A stretch of 64,000 nucleotides of DNA from Tuctoria greenei (Eukaryota > Streptophyta > Magnoliopsida > Poales > Poaceae): the NCBI GenBank assembly GCA_036927565.1, contig JAYESD010000001.1:15252001-15316000 (forward strand). The letters run 5' to 3'. Of this stretch, positions 1-10,632 are shown piece by piece. The notes beneath the pieces are model-generated. The model had not been told where the DNA came from, ran no database searches, and saw nothing but the letters and a program-made list of their open reading frames with translations. How positions within the stretch are numbered: position 1 is the stretch's first letter; each line of letters begins with the position of its first letter. The translations under genes were made by a program, and so were the position numbers.

Positions 1-138
1 TAATCATCTTCCTCCCGTCCTCGTCATGGCTGACAAGAAGATTGTGCCTCATGCCTCCAGCTCAACCTTAAACCTGAGCGGAGACATTAAGCCAGCCAAT
101 GACAAAAGTCCCCTCGCCCTGGAGTCTGTCATGGCGAT
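1..138 (+). pseudogene. Left part of an ORF split by Sire-1 (Athila/Tat-like Gypsy element)
   Basis: An ATG at 26 opens a frame that is still open when Sire-1 begins at 139. The frame resumes at 10236, after the target-site duplication, and stays open to 10632. The product is unrecognised: a short basic, Ser/Pro/Thr-rich protein with no domain I know. Its position upstream of a Gypsy-type 3' end (polypurine tract and LTR at 11798) suggests an extra ORF of that element, downstream of pol, but this is inference. The rest of the element lies left of the window. Confidence 0.45.
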
Positions 139-472
139 TGAAAGCATCTAGGCCCCCATGAGGTATGGTTTCAATGATTAATGACAACCATTGGATTTTA
201 CTAATGAATTTGTGGATGCAAGGTCTACCATATCACTCAATCAAATGAAATCTATATGTCATTAGAGACTACTAAACAATCAATTTATGAGATCAATCAA
301 TGTTGTGAAGATAAGAAGTAAAAGCTCTTATGTCAAAGTCATTCAACCATAATTGATGACACTTAAGGCTTGACAACCATCATAAGTACATTTCCAACAA
401 ATGTCTAAGAGGTCAATCGAGCAAAGTTCAAAAGAATCACTTAGAAACAACTCAAAGCAAACAAAATCAACT

Positions 473-846
473 CACCGGATCAACCTATGTTTCCAGAGAA
501 CAACACATCGGTCGAGTTGGTTCAGCAGAAGAAGAAGACCTCAGAACAAAGCACTCACTGGATCATCTGATGTTAAGGGCTTAGCTACATCGGTCCATCA
601 GTACAGTTTGCAATATCCTTGGACCAAGTGTAGCACCGGATCATCCGATGTACAGAAATATACACATCGGTCAATCACTCCAGTAAGCATCAAGTTTGAA
701 CCAATTCTGGAGGAAGAGCCACCGAATCATCCGATGAGAAGACAGGTGCAACATCGGTCTAACAACGGTCATACCTGACACAATGACGTCAGCTAAAGTG
801 AACTTGACCGATGATAACTAAAGGGGAGACATCAAATCATCCGGTG
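473..846 (+). promoter_or_regulatory. Palindrome array in Sire-1 5' LTR U3
   Basis: Repeated imperfect palindromes of the form CACCGGATCATCCGATG alternate with half-type sites (CATCGGTC...). The array ends about 60 bp upstream of the TATA box at 903. In the better-preserved 3' LTR copy, full and half sites are paired with centres about 31-33 bp apart. A role as transcription-factor sites is inferred. Confidence 0.7.
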
Positions 847-902
847 TTCGCAGAAAAGTTCTGTCAGCCTACTTTTCCAACGGCTATTTCGTGGAGGCTG
901 GC

Positions 903-909
903 TATAAAT
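903..909 (+). promoter_or_regulatory. TATA box of Sire-1 5' LTR
   Basis: TATAAAT in a GGCTATAAATACCCC context, downstream of the palindrome array. The same sequence is in the 3' LTR at 9594-9600. Expected core promoter of the element. Confidence 0.75.
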
Positions 910-1542
910 ACCCCCTAAACCTGTCAAATCGATAAGTCTTGATCACCAGACATAATCTACACATGCACAAGCATTTAAGAAAAAGAGCCATCACTTCTAC
1001 ATCATTTAGACAATCGACACACCAAGAGATAGGCTAGAACTAGCTAGAGAGAGAGCTTGTGTGCCTCCATTCTGGGTGAGTGGAATCTCTAGGGTAGTGA
1101 GAGCTTTAAGGGAGTGTCCCTTGGTGTTTGTAATTGAGAGAGACTTCCGGAGCTTGCCAAGGCGTTTGTGGAAGCCTGGAGGATCGAAGTTGTACAAGGC
1201 TTGAGCTCCACCTTGCCGAGGTTGGCAAACGGAGAAGAATAGTGGAGATCCCTCGTCTCGGTGACTTGGGTGTGGCTATACCCTTTGGTGGGTGCCACAA
1301 CGTGGATGTAGGAAGATCTTGACGATCTTGTCGAACCACGGGATAAATCCTCGTGTCTCCTCAGGAGTTTGCAGCCTCTTCCTCTCCCTTACATTTATGC
1401 ATTTTATATTCTGTGAAGTTTCTATTTACTTCAATGCATAGATTGTTTGCGTAGGGAATTGGGCTTTAGGAATTAAGTTTTATTGCTTAGATTTTTAAAA
1501 GAAGCCCAATTCACCCCCCCTCTTGGGCATTCTATCCTTACA

Positions 1543-1560
1543 ATTGGTATCAGAGCAAGG
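1543..1560 (+). other. Primer binding site, initiator Met tRNA
   Basis: ATTGGTATCAGAGCAAGG lies directly after the 5' LTR. TGGTATCAGAGC is complementary to the 3' end of plant initiator methionine tRNA and would prime minus-strand DNA synthesis. Confidence 0.9.
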
Positions 1561-1602
1561 TTGCTCATAGGATCATTCTAGCTTCACCGCTAGAGAGCTA
1601 AA

Positions 1603-3729
1603 ATGGCCAAGGTTGGGGGTTCGGTTCCTATCTTTGAGGGCAAGAACTTTGCCTATTGGAAAGCACGCATGCGCGCTTATCTAGAGGCTATTGCTCCTGA
1701 AGTATGGGAAGCGACCCACGCGGGGTTTGGAGAACACAATTATGTTGGTGATCAAATTAAATGGGATGCTAAAGCTAGGAATGCAATCTATGAATGTATT
1801 AGTCAAGATGTGTTTGCTAGGATTGCTAGCAAAGAAAAAGCTTGTGAAATTTGGGCTTGCTTAATAGAGATTCATGAGGGTTCTTCTCGAGTCAAGGAAC
1901 TTAAATATCACATGCTTAAAGCAAAATATGACGAATTTAAGATGCTACCTCATGAAAATGTTAATGAAATGTTCTCTCGCTTGAATGTGCTTATTGAAGA
2001 AATTAATGCTCTTGACATTGCTTCTCTTGGCAAGGGAATCATCAACCGCAAGATCCTCATGCTCCTTCCCAAGCCAAAGTACAACATCATCAACTCCATG
2101 CTTCAAAAGGAGTCTTTTGGCCACATTGAAGTTTCAGAGCTCATTGGAGAAATTCACGCTCATGAGATGAGTGTACTTGGGATGATGGAGCAATCATCTT
2201 CAAAAACAATTGCTCTAAAGGCCTCCACCAAGAAAACAAGCCTCAAGAAGAAGAAGGTGGTTGAGCCTAGCTCAAGTGAAGAAGAGCAAGCATCAAGTGA
2301 ATATGATGATGATGAGCTTGCATTAATGATGAGAAAGTTCTCACGCTTGAACTCCAAGATTACTAAGCAGGGATACACATTTGATCCCAAGAAGAAAGCG
2401 TTTCTACCAAGGAGAGCTGATCACAGGACTTGCTACAATTGTGGTGATCAAGGCCACATCTCCTATGATTGTCCAAAACCGGACAAAAGAAGAGAGAACC
2501 ACAAGAGCAAACATTGCAAGCTTGAAGAAAGTGAAGATAATGCAGAAGAGGCCAAACCCAAACCAAGATCCTTTGGGAAGAGGAAACATGACAAGGGCAA
2601 GAAGACAAGACTCTTCCCAAAGAAGAGAAATGGCCCACAAAAGGTGTTCATGTGTGAGGCAAATGAATGGGTCACCGACAAAGAAACAAGTGATGAAGAG
2701 AGTGAAGCGGGAGAAGAAAGCTTGGCCGGCCTCGCCATTGCCAACAATGGTGACTCACCTCTTCATCCACCGCCCATGTGCCTCATGGGAAAAGTTAACA
2801 CCAAGGTATGTGACAACTCTAGCGATGATGAGCTTTCCCCCGATGATTTAACTTCTTTATTAAATGAATATCACACTATCATTAAGAGGGAAAAGAGTAA
2901 GGTTAAGGCTCTTGAAGGAACTCGTGCTAAGCTTGAGAGCGCTAACCTTGATTTGCTTGACAAGTATGAAAGCATACTCAAAGAGCATGACACGCTCAAA
3001 TCCCATGTCAAGCAAGTTGAGGAGGATAAGGATCAAATCAAGCTAGATCATCATGAGCTTGACTTAGCCCACCAAGCACTCTTGGGAAAGCACAATGAGT
3101 TAATCCAAGAGCATCAAACACTTAACCTTGCTTATGAAGTGCTTCATCAAGAGTTAAAAATTATGAAGAAACAAACTCTTAATGATAAGATATCCATTAC
3201 TTCTCATGCCACTAATGTCTTGCACAAGTCTTTGCCTTTGAAAGAGAACACTAGGGAGAATGACTTGTTGGAAGAAATTGAGAGTCTCCGCACTAGTGTG
3301 GCTAGACTATCAAAAGGAGAAGTCAAGCACAAGGAAATCCTCTTCCAACAAGCAAAGGCCTTCAACAAGAGAGGACTTGTATCCTTCCCGGTGCCAAACA
3401 AAGGAAAGGTGCCCTCACTGGAGCTTAGAACAAGCTTCATCAAGGAAGTTGGTTCTTATTGCCAACATTGTGAGGTCACTGGTCACCACACAAGGGAGTG
3501 TCCTCTTCCTAACCGACCTTCTCCAATATTTACTACTAACTACAAATCTACTTTCAATTATCATTATTATCTCTTGAGTAAAGTAGATGGCAAGGTGAAG
3601 GCAAGGTTCATTGGCAAAGACATGAAGGGCATGAAGGGGAAGCTCCCCGAGCAACTTTGGGTCCCAAAAATGCTTGTATCACACATACAAGGATCTAAGT
3701 TGGCTTGGGTGCCTAAAGTCAAAAATTGA
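1603..3729 (+). CDS. gag: Sire-1 Gag polyprotein (708 aa)
   Basis: Structural protein of the cytoplasmic virus-like particle. The ATG at 1603 lies about 40 bp after the primer site and opens an uninterrupted frame. The N-terminal 200 residues match the Copia Gag pattern (FEGKNFAYWKARM, then a helical region). A lysine/serine-rich linker leads to a CCHC zinc knuckle (CYNCGDQGHISYDC, near residue 277), a long charged coiled-coil-like region (about 415-560), and a second CCHC knuckle (CQHCEVTGHHTREC, near residue 620). At about 700 aa it is long compared with typical Copia Gag, as expected for Sireviruses. The stop is at 3727-3729. Pol is in another frame and begins just downstream. Confidence 0.9.
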   Translation: MAKVGGSVPIFEGKNFAYWKARMRAYLEAIAPEVWEATHAGFGEHNYVGDQIKWDAKARNAIYECISQDVFARIASKEKACEIWACLIEIHEGSSRVKELKYHMLKAKYDEFKMLPHENVNEMFSRLNVLIEEINALDIASLGKGIINRKILMLLPKPKYNIINSMLQKESFGHIEVSELIGEIHAHEMSVLGMMEQSSSKTIALKASTKKTSLKKKKVVEPSSSEEEQASSEYDDDELALMMRKFSRLNSKITKQGYTFDPKKKAFLPRRADHRTCYNCGDQGHISYDCPKPDKRRENHKSKHCKLEESEDNAEEAKPKPRSFGKRKHDKGKKTRLFPKKRNGPQKVFMCEANEWVTDKETSDEESEAGEESLAGLAIANNGDSPLHPPPMCLMGKVNTKVCDNSSDDELSPDDLTSLLNEYHTIIKREKSKVKALEGTRAKLESANLDLLDKYESILKEHDTLKSHVKQVEEDKDQIKLDHHELDLAHQALLGKHNELIQEHQTLNLAYEVLHQELKIMKKQTLNDKISITSHATNVLHKSLPLKENTRENDLLEEIESLRTSVARLSKGEVKHKEILFQQAKAFNKRGLVSFPVPNKGKVPSLELRTSFIKEVGSYCQHCEVTGHHTRECPLPNRPSPIFTTNYKSTFNYHYYLLSKVDGKVKARFIGKDMKGMKGKLPEQLWVPKMLVSHIQGSKLAWVPKVKN

Positions 3730-3743
3730 ACTCATGTGTGTAG

Positions 3744-6700
3744 GTGAACTACAAAGCCAGAGGAAAGCATTGGGTACTCGATAGCGGGTGCACTCAACAT
3801 ATGACCGGCAATGATGGTATGTTCACCACCATAGAAAACCCCAACAATCATGAGCAAGTCACCTTTGGTGATAACTCTAAGGGAAAGGTAATTGGGTTAG
3901 GTAAAATTTCTATTTCAAATAATTTATCTATTTCCAATGTATTGTACGTTAAGTCACTTAGTTTTAATTTACTTTCTATTGCACAACTATGTGATCTTGG
4001 ACTAACATGCACATTTAGCAAAAATGATGTTGTTGTGAGTAGTGAAACAAGCCAAGACATAGTCTTCAAAGGATTTCGGCATGGACATCTCTACCTAGTA
4101 GACTTCTCCAACAAGAATGCTAGCTTGACCACTTGTCTCTTCACTAAGACAAGCTTGGGATGGCTATGGCACCGACGCATAGCGCACATAGGGATGAGCG
4201 AACTCAAGAAGTCATTCAAGCTTGGGATGGTGACCGGCGTGGAGGATGTCACTTTTGAGAAGAACAAGCTTTGTAGCGCTTGTCAAGCCGGGAAGCAAGT
4301 TTCTTCACGCCACCCAATGAAGACAATGGTGTCAACCTCCAAGCCACTTGAGCTACTCCACATGGACCTCATCGGACCGTCCACATATCAAAGCCTTGGC
4401 GGTAACCTCTATTGTCTTATTATAGTTGATGACTACTCTCGCTATTCTTGGACTTTGTTTCTAGGTGACAAGAGTGAAACTCCGGAAGTATTCAAGACCT
4501 TCGCCAATCGCGCTCAAAGGGAATTTCAACTTCCCATCATCAAGGTCCGGAGTGACAACGGCACCGAATTCAAGAACTACAGCATTGGGGAGTGGTGTGA
4601 CCGTGAAGGTGTGAAGCATGAGTTTTCGGCCACATACACTCCTCAACAAAACGGTGTTGTTGAAAGGAAGAACAAGACTCTCATCACTCTTGCAAGAGCA
4701 ATGCTTGATGACTACGGCACGTCGGAGAAGTTTTGGGCTGAAGCAATCAACACGGCGTGCCATGCCGCAAATAGGGTCTACCTACATCGCCTACTTCAAA
4801 AGACCCCGTACGAGCTTCTCATTGGGAGAAAGCCCAACATCTCCTACTTTCGAGTCTTTGGGTGCAAGTGCTACATCTACCGCAAGAAAAGGCTCGGTAA
4901 GTTTGAAAGAAGATGTGATGTTGGTATATTTCTTGGTTATGCATCAAATTCAAAAGCATATCGAGTATTCAACCAAACCTCCGGTTTAGTTGAGGAAAGT
5001 TGTGATGTCGAGTTTGATGAATCTAATGGCTCCCAAGAGGAGAGTTTTGGTCATGAGGAAATAGATGATGAGCCTCTACGAGAAGCCATGAAGAACATGA
5101 CCATTGGAGACGTCAAGCCTAAAGTTGAGGAGAGCCATGACCAAGGGGGAGCTTCAAGTTCCAACATCAACACCTCCATGGCGCCTCAAGTTTATGAAGA
5201 AGAGAAGGACGATCCATTGCCAACTCAAGACTCACAAGCTACACAACATCAAGAAGAAGAAGAAGTCCATGATCAAGTCCAACCACAAGATGAGCAACAC
5301 GCATCACCACCGCCAAGTGCTTCACAACAACTTATGAGGCATGGACGCATCTCCAAGGCGCATCCGATGGACCAAATTATCGGAAGTACGTCAAGGGGAG
5401 TAAGTACACGTTCTCACCATTTTGCTTCGTTTTGTGAGCACTACTCGTTTGTTTCATGTGTAGAACCCACTCACATTGAGGAAGCACTCCAAGATCCAAA
5501 TTGGGTGATGACCATGCAAGAAGAACTTAACAACTTCATCCGCAATGAAGTTTGGGTGTTGGAGGAGCGACCCAAGGACAAGAACGTCATCAGAACAAAG
5601 TGGGTGTACCGCAACAAACAAGACGAGAACGGTGTTGTGGTCCGCAACAAGGCAAGACTTGTGGCCAAAGGGTTCTCACAAGTTGAAGGACTAGACTTTG
5701 GGGAGACATTTGCTCCGGTCGCCCGGCTAGAAGCCATCCGTATACTTCTTGCCTTTGCATCACATCATAATATTAGACTTTATCAAATGGATGTGAAAAG
5801 TGACTTTCTTAATGGTTACATTAACGAGCTTGTTTATGTTGAACAACCTCCCGGTTTTGAAGATCCGAGGAATCCTAATCATGTGTATAGATTGCACAAG
5901 GCGCTCTACGGGCTCAAGCAAGCACCTAGGGCATGGTATAAACGACTACGGGATTTCCTTATCATGCAAGGATTCAAGATCGGGATGGTGGACACTACAC
6001 TCTTCACCAAAGACATCAACATAGATTTGTTTATTTGTTAAATTTATGTTGATGATATTATTTTTGGTTCAACTAACGAAGCTCTTAGCCATGAGTTTGG
6101 CAAAATGATGTCTAGGGAATTCGAGATGTCAATGATTGGAGAGCTCAACTTCTTCCTTGGATTCCAAATCAAGCAACTTCAAGAGGGGACCTTCGTCTAT
6201 CAAGAGAAGTACACCAAGGACCTCTTGAAGAAATTTGAGATGGGAGATTGTAGCTCAAGAAGCACTCCAATGGCAACAAATTGTCATCTCGACGTGGATA
6301 AGGACGGTAAACCTATTGACCAATCTAACTACCGTTCTATGATTGGTTCATTGCTTTATCTTACCGCATGTAGGATCGATATCATGTTTAGTGTATGCTT
6401 GTGTGCTCGCTTTCAAGCGGCACCTAAAGAATCGCATCGGAAGGCGGTCTTTAGGATACTTCGGTATCTTAAGCATACCCCTAGTGTGGGCTTTTGGTAC
6501 CCCAAAGGTGCAAAATTCCACCTCTTGGGATACTCGGATTCGGACTTTGCCGGATGACGGGTGGATCGCAAGAGTACCTCCGGTGGGTGCCACTTGCTTG
6601 GGCGTTCCCTAGTATCTTGGTCTAGCAAGAAGCAAAATTCCGTCGCCTTGTCCACGACGGAAGCGGAATATATTGCGGCCGGTGCATGTTGTGCCCAAAT

Positions 6701-6998
6701 ACTTTATATGAAGCAAACCCTTTTGGACTTTGGTATTAAACTTGGTTGTGTGCCTCTCCTTTGTGACAATGAAAGTGCGGTTAAGATAGCTAAAAACCCC
6801 GTTCAACACTCCCGCACTAAGCACATTGATATTCGCCATCATTTCTTGAGGGACCATGAAGCTAAGGGAGACATCTCTTTGCGAGGTGTTAGGTCCGAAG
6901 AACAATTGGCGGATATCTTCACTAAACCACTTGATGAGAAAACTTTTTCTAGGCTAAGAAGTGAGTTAAATGTGCTAGATGCAACAAACATCATGTAA
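3744..6998 (+). pseudogene. pol: Sire-1 Pol polyprotein, two in-frame stops
   Basis: Copia-order Pol. Protease has DSG at residue 13. The GAG-pre-integrase zinc region follows (WHRRIAHIG...CSACQAGK). The integrase core has Asp near 208, Asp 271 and Glu 307 (D,D35E). Reverse transcriptase has ARLVAKGFSQVEG, a YGLKQAPRAWY box and YVDD. RNase H has DNESAVKIA and HIDIRHHFLRD and ends DIFTKPLDE. A stop at 6039-6041 falls immediately before the YVDD catalytic box, and another at 6555-6557 lies in RNase H; the frame is otherwise continuous. A stop (3741-3743) closes the pol frame just upstream, so no open overlap with gag exists. The copy is inactive as it stands. Confidence 0.92.
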
Positions 6999-7836
6999 GA
7001 ATGCATCTCATATAGGTCTTTCCTAACTCTCAAAGGATAGGGGTGAGCAAGGGTTAGCTTGGGATGGAGGTTCTTTTGGGTTTTCCCAAGGCTTGGAGAG
7101 TGGCTCTCCCTGAAGAAGCCTTTGAAAGGTTCAAATTTGGCAAGATAGATTTATTTTATGTCCTGCATGATGCCTGCCATATAGACTTGCACTCATATTT
7201 AAACTTCTTGCATTATAAAATGTTTGGCATTGCATACGGTAGATTGTCACAAAGGGGAACCCACCTCATGAGAAAGAGACTTGTTTGAAATGCAATATCT
7301 CAACTCATATGTGATGTGGGAAGAACAAAATGTTAGGTGCGTTAATGCCTAAAGGAACATGCTTTAAAGAGATAGAAGTCTTCATACTCTAGCTCACAAA
7401 GCATGGGCCTTACATTTTATTTGGATAATTTCCTCCTATTTTTCTCGGTGTTCTATTTGCTTTAGGGCTTAGCCAAGTTATTGGCATATTAGTGTTTTTG
7501 AGGGGTAAGGGGTTGCCCAAAAAGTCCTCAAACATGTGTTTCTCATTGCTTGTTTGTTTGGTCAAAGGACATATATGGGATGTTGCTGTTTAGTAGTCAT
7601 CGGATTATCCGATGCTTAAGCCAGACCATCATTGGATCAGTTGGTGTTCAAAAGCCAAGAGTCAATTCAGTCAAGTGTGACAAATCAACCGACGCGTTCA
7701 CTCTGAAAAACATCGGTCGATCCGATGTTCACACTTCTGGAGCTGTGTTGAATTCTACCGATGCTAATCCCTTCCACGTCGGACCATCCGGTGTCAATGG
7801 CACCTTTTTGAATACCCTTACTGTGCCATTCGGCCG
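6999..7836 (+). other. Sire-1 post-pol spacer with internal palindromes
   Basis: Non-coding stretch between pol and the third ORF. From about 7598 it holds palindromes of the same kind as the LTR: CATCGGATTATCCGATG at 7598-7614, a degenerate site at 7630-7646 (32 bp on), CATCGGTCGATCCGATG at 7711-7727, and a degenerate site near 7777-7793. Nothing else is recognised between 6999 and 7597. Confidence 0.65.
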
Positions 7837-8427
7837 ATGCTTCTATCTTATAATGTCGGTCCATCCGGTGTTAAAATTTCAACTAGGGTTTGGGACCCAC
7901 TTTTTAAACGGCCCTTTGCCTCCCGACCCTTCCCTCTCCCCGATCCCGACTCACCCGCGACTTCACCACCGCCGTCGCTCCTCTCGCCCTGCACCTCCGC
8001 CGCCCTCCGGTCGCCGCCGCCGCCCTCCAGCCGCCACCGCACCACAGCAGCGCCGCCGCCATCCAAAGCAGCCGCGCCGCCGCCGCCGCTTCCATCATCG
8101 CAGCTGCCAGGCGTCGCTCCACCTCCACCTGTCCTTGCTCCAGCTGCAGCTCCGGTGCCGACCACGCCGATCCCGTCGTTCAGCATGTCTCCACTGCTGG
8201 CTCCAGGTGCACCGATCCACTCTCCCCTGCCGGCTACAACGCCGTTCCAGCAGACGCCGGCATCCATCGTCAGTGCCCCCTTACCAGCAGCTACTACTCA
8301 GCAGGCACCGACAGCGGCTCCTACGACTCCGACAGCTCCTTCCACCTCTACTCCAGGCAGCAGCTCCGACGATAGCACCCTCGACGGTGACCAGTTCGTC
8401 ATTGCCCCTAGTACTCAGGGTTCTTAG
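7837..8427 (+). CDS. Sire-1 third ORF, proline/alanine-rich (196 aa)
   Basis: It sits where Sireviruses carry a third, so-called env-like ORF. The product is almost pure Pro/Ala/Ser/Thr low complexity, with a Ser/Asp-rich end. No membrane segment and none of the folded domain found in the Sire-2 third ORF is visible. The sequence after the stop (tttttggtgtcttgatgcc) matches the one after the Sire-2 third ORF, which supports the positional equivalence. It may be a deletion derivative that lost the central domain. A second overlapping frame (7550-8455) is also open but is probably a composition artefact. Whether it is translated is unknown. Confidence 0.45.
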   Translation: MLLSYNVGPSGVKISTRVWDPLFKRPFASRPFPLPDPDSPATSPPPSLLSPCTSAALRSPPPPSSRHRTTAAPPPSKAAAPPPPLPSSQLPGVAPPPPVLAPAAAPVPTTPIPSFSMSPLLAPGAPIHSPLPATTPFQQTPASIVSAPLPAATTQQAPTAAPTTPTAPSTSTPGSSSDDSTLDGDQFVIAPSTQGS

Positions 8428-8450
8428 GCACTTGGATCCCTTTTTGGTGT

Positions 8451-8830
8451 CTTGATGCCAAAGGGGGAGAAGAGTTAGAGAGTCAGGGGGAGGGTTGCTT
8501 AGAGGGTTGCTTAGTCTCAGGGGGAGTCTCTATCTTTTGTAATTTGGTGTTTACCTTTATCTTATCGTTTGTAATTCGATGTTTTTGCTACTCATTTGGT
8601 GTTTATTGAGTACTCTTAAGTTATTAATCGATTGAGCTTATTTGGTGTCTATCTATATCTTATGATCACTTATTCACTTGAGTTATTCCTTGATTGAGCT
8701 TTCAAATTCATTACTATAAAGTGTGATAATCATGTATTCATTGCATATCCTCTTAAGTTTCGTTCTATCAAATTCATTACTATTGTGCTTCAATTGTTGT
8801 GTTGTCATCAATCACCAAAAAGGGGGAGAT
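8451..8830 (+). other. Multiple polypurine tracts, Sire-1
   Basis: AAAGGGGGAGA-like tracts recur at about 8460-8470, near 8490, and near 8520. The last copy, AAAAAGGGGGAGAT at 8817-8830, directly abuts the 3' LTR and should prime plus-strand synthesis. Multiple tracts are typical of Sireviruses. Confidence 0.8.
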
Positions 8831-10230
8831 TGAAAGCATCTAGGCCCCCATGAGGTATGGTTTCGGCGATTAATGACAACCATTGGATTTTACTAATGAA
8901 TTTGTGGATGCAAGGTCTCCCATATCACTCAATCAAATGAAATCTATATGTCATTGGAGACTACTAAACAATCAATTTATGAGATCAATCAATGTTGTGA
9001 AGATAAGAAGTAAAAGCTCTTATATCAAAGTCATTCAACCATAATTGATGACACTTAATGCTTGACAACCATCAGAAGTACATTTCCAACAAATGTCTAA
9101 GAGGTCAATCAAGCAAAGTTCAAAATAATCACTTAGAAACAACTCAAAGCACACAAATCAACTCACTGGATCAACCGATGTTTCCAGAGAACAACACATC
9201 GGTCGAGTTGGTTCAGCAGAAGAAGAAGACCTCAGAACAAAGCACTCACCGGATCATCTGATGTTAAGGGCTTAGCTACATCGGTCCATCAGTACAGTTT
9301 GCAATATCCTTGGACCAAGTGTAGCACCGGATCATCCGATGTACAGAAATATACACATCGGTCAATCACTCCAGTAAGCATCAAGTTTGAACCAATTCTG
9401 GAGGAAGAGCCACCGGATAATCCGATGAGAAGACAGGTGCAAAATCGGTCTAACAACGGTCATACCTGACACAATGACGTCAGCTAAAGTGAACTTGACC
9501 GATGATAACTAAAGGGGAGACATCGGATCATCCGGTGTTCGCAGAAAAGTTCTGTCAGCCTACTTTTCCAACGGCTATTTCGTGGAGGCTGGCTATAAAT
9601 ACCCCTAAACCGGTCAAATCGATAAATCTTGATCACCAGACATAATCTACACATCCACAAGCAAGACAAAGATCCATCACTTCTACATCATTTAGACCAT
9701 CTACACAACAAGAGATAGGCTAGAACTAGCTAGAGAGAGAGCTTGTGTGCCTCCATTCTGGGTGAGTGGAATCTCTAGGGTAGTGAGAGCTTTAAGGGAG
9801 TGTCCCTTGGTGTTTGTAATTGAGAGAGACTTCCGGAGCTTGCCAAGGCATTTGTGGAAGCCCGGAGGATCGAAGTTGTACAAGGCTTGAGCTCCACCTT
9901 GCCGAGGTTGGAAAACGGAGAAGAATAGTGGAGATCCCTCGCCTCGGTGACTTGGGTGTGGCTATACCCTTTGGTGGATGCCACAACGTGGATGTAGGAA
10001 GATCTCGACGATCTTGCCGAATCACGGGATAAATCCTCGTGTCTCCTCAGGAGTTTGCATCCTCTTCCTCTCCCTTACATTTATGCATTTTATATTCCGC
10101 GAAGTTGCTATTTACTTTAATGCATAGATTGTTTGCGTAGGAAATTGGACTTTTAGGGATTAAGTTTTATTGCTTAGATTTTTTAAAAGAAGCCCAATTC
10201 ACCCCCCCTCTTGGGCATTCGGTCCTTACA
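8831..10230 (+). repeat. Sire-1 3' LTR
   Basis: Second copy of the 1.4-kb LTR, TGAAAGC...CCTTACA. Palindromes in U3 (9164-9540) are better preserved than in the 5' LTR. Pairs of full and half sites have centres near 9172/9205, 9255/9287, 9333/9364 and 9419/9450, i.e. 31-33 bp within each pair. TATA box at 9594-9600. Confidence 0.95.
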
Positions 10231-10235
10231 ACGAT

Positions 10236-10632
10236 CGATGTCAAGCCCCTTGCCATGATCCCGCCTGCGACGACTCCGCGCGGGCGCAACCCTACACCTC
10301 GTAGCACTGTCCGGTCGCTCTCCCCTCGGAGAACGCCGATCAAGTCGACGACGCCAGGCCGTTCGACTTTGGCTGGGCTGAGCCCAGTCAAGACGCGTCT
10401 TTTCCACAGAAAAGACGAGTCTCTCCCATCATTGCAGCCTGGCGAGGAGTTCATGTATACTTTGACGACTAAGACAGGCGATGTAGTGGGCCACCACTAC
10501 AAGACACCTACCTGTACCTCGCCGGAACGCATGGGAGATCGCTTTCTGCACCATACGACTCCGTTTTGCTCCATAAAATCGGTTTGGATTTCCTATTACC
10601 ACTTTTATGCGCTGCCCTGCTGTTTGAGTTGA
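10236..10632 (+). pseudogene. Right part of the ORF split by Sire-1
   Basis: Continues in the same frame as the 26-138 segment once the insertion and one copy of the duplication are discounted. The segment is Arg/Pro/Ser/Thr-rich at first, then less biased, and stops at 10630-10632. It resembles no family I recognise. It is followed by about 1.2 kb of AT-rich non-coding DNA and the polypurine tract and LTR of a Gypsy-type element. Confidence 0.45.

Larger units (their letters stand above)
139..1542 (+). repeat. Sire-1 5' LTR
   Basis: It begins TGAAAGCATCTAGG, ends CCTTACA, and is repeated at 8831-10230. A TATAAAT sits at 903-909. U3 carries an array of CATCGG/CCGATG palindromes. Several sites that are intact in the 3' LTR are damaged here at CG positions, for example at 830-846. 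Confidence 0.95.
139..10230 (+). mobile_element. Sire-1: complete Copia Sirevirus, decayed
   Basis: A full-length LTR retrotransposon with LTRs at 139-1542 and 8831-10230, an initiator-Met tRNA primer site, gag, pol in the order PR-INT-RT-RNaseH (Ty1/Copia order), a third proline-rich ORF, and several AAAGGGGGAGA-type polypurine tracts before the 3' LTR, which is a Sirevirus hallmark. It is flanked by gcgat (134-138) and acgat (10231-10235), a 5-bp target duplication with one mismatch. By eye the LTRs differ at roughly 50 places in 1.4 kb, and pol has two in-frame stops, so this is an older insertion than Sire-2. Confidence 0.95.

Noticed and set aside
401..778. Open frame inside the Sire-1 5' LTR (125 aa).
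   Set aside because: Lies within U3 over the palindrome array; low-complexity Ser/Arg product, broken in the 3' LTR copy. Not coding.
1543..1560. tRNA-like match at the primer sites (also 29561, 57444, 47295).
   Set aside because: Only the complement of the tRNA 3' end is present; no cloverleaf. These are primer sites, not tRNA genes.
7550..8455. 301-aa frame overlapping the Sire-1 third ORF.
   Set aside because: Arg/Pro-rich composition artefact of GC-rich DNA. The 7837-8427 frame ends at the place matching the Sire-2 third ORF stop.
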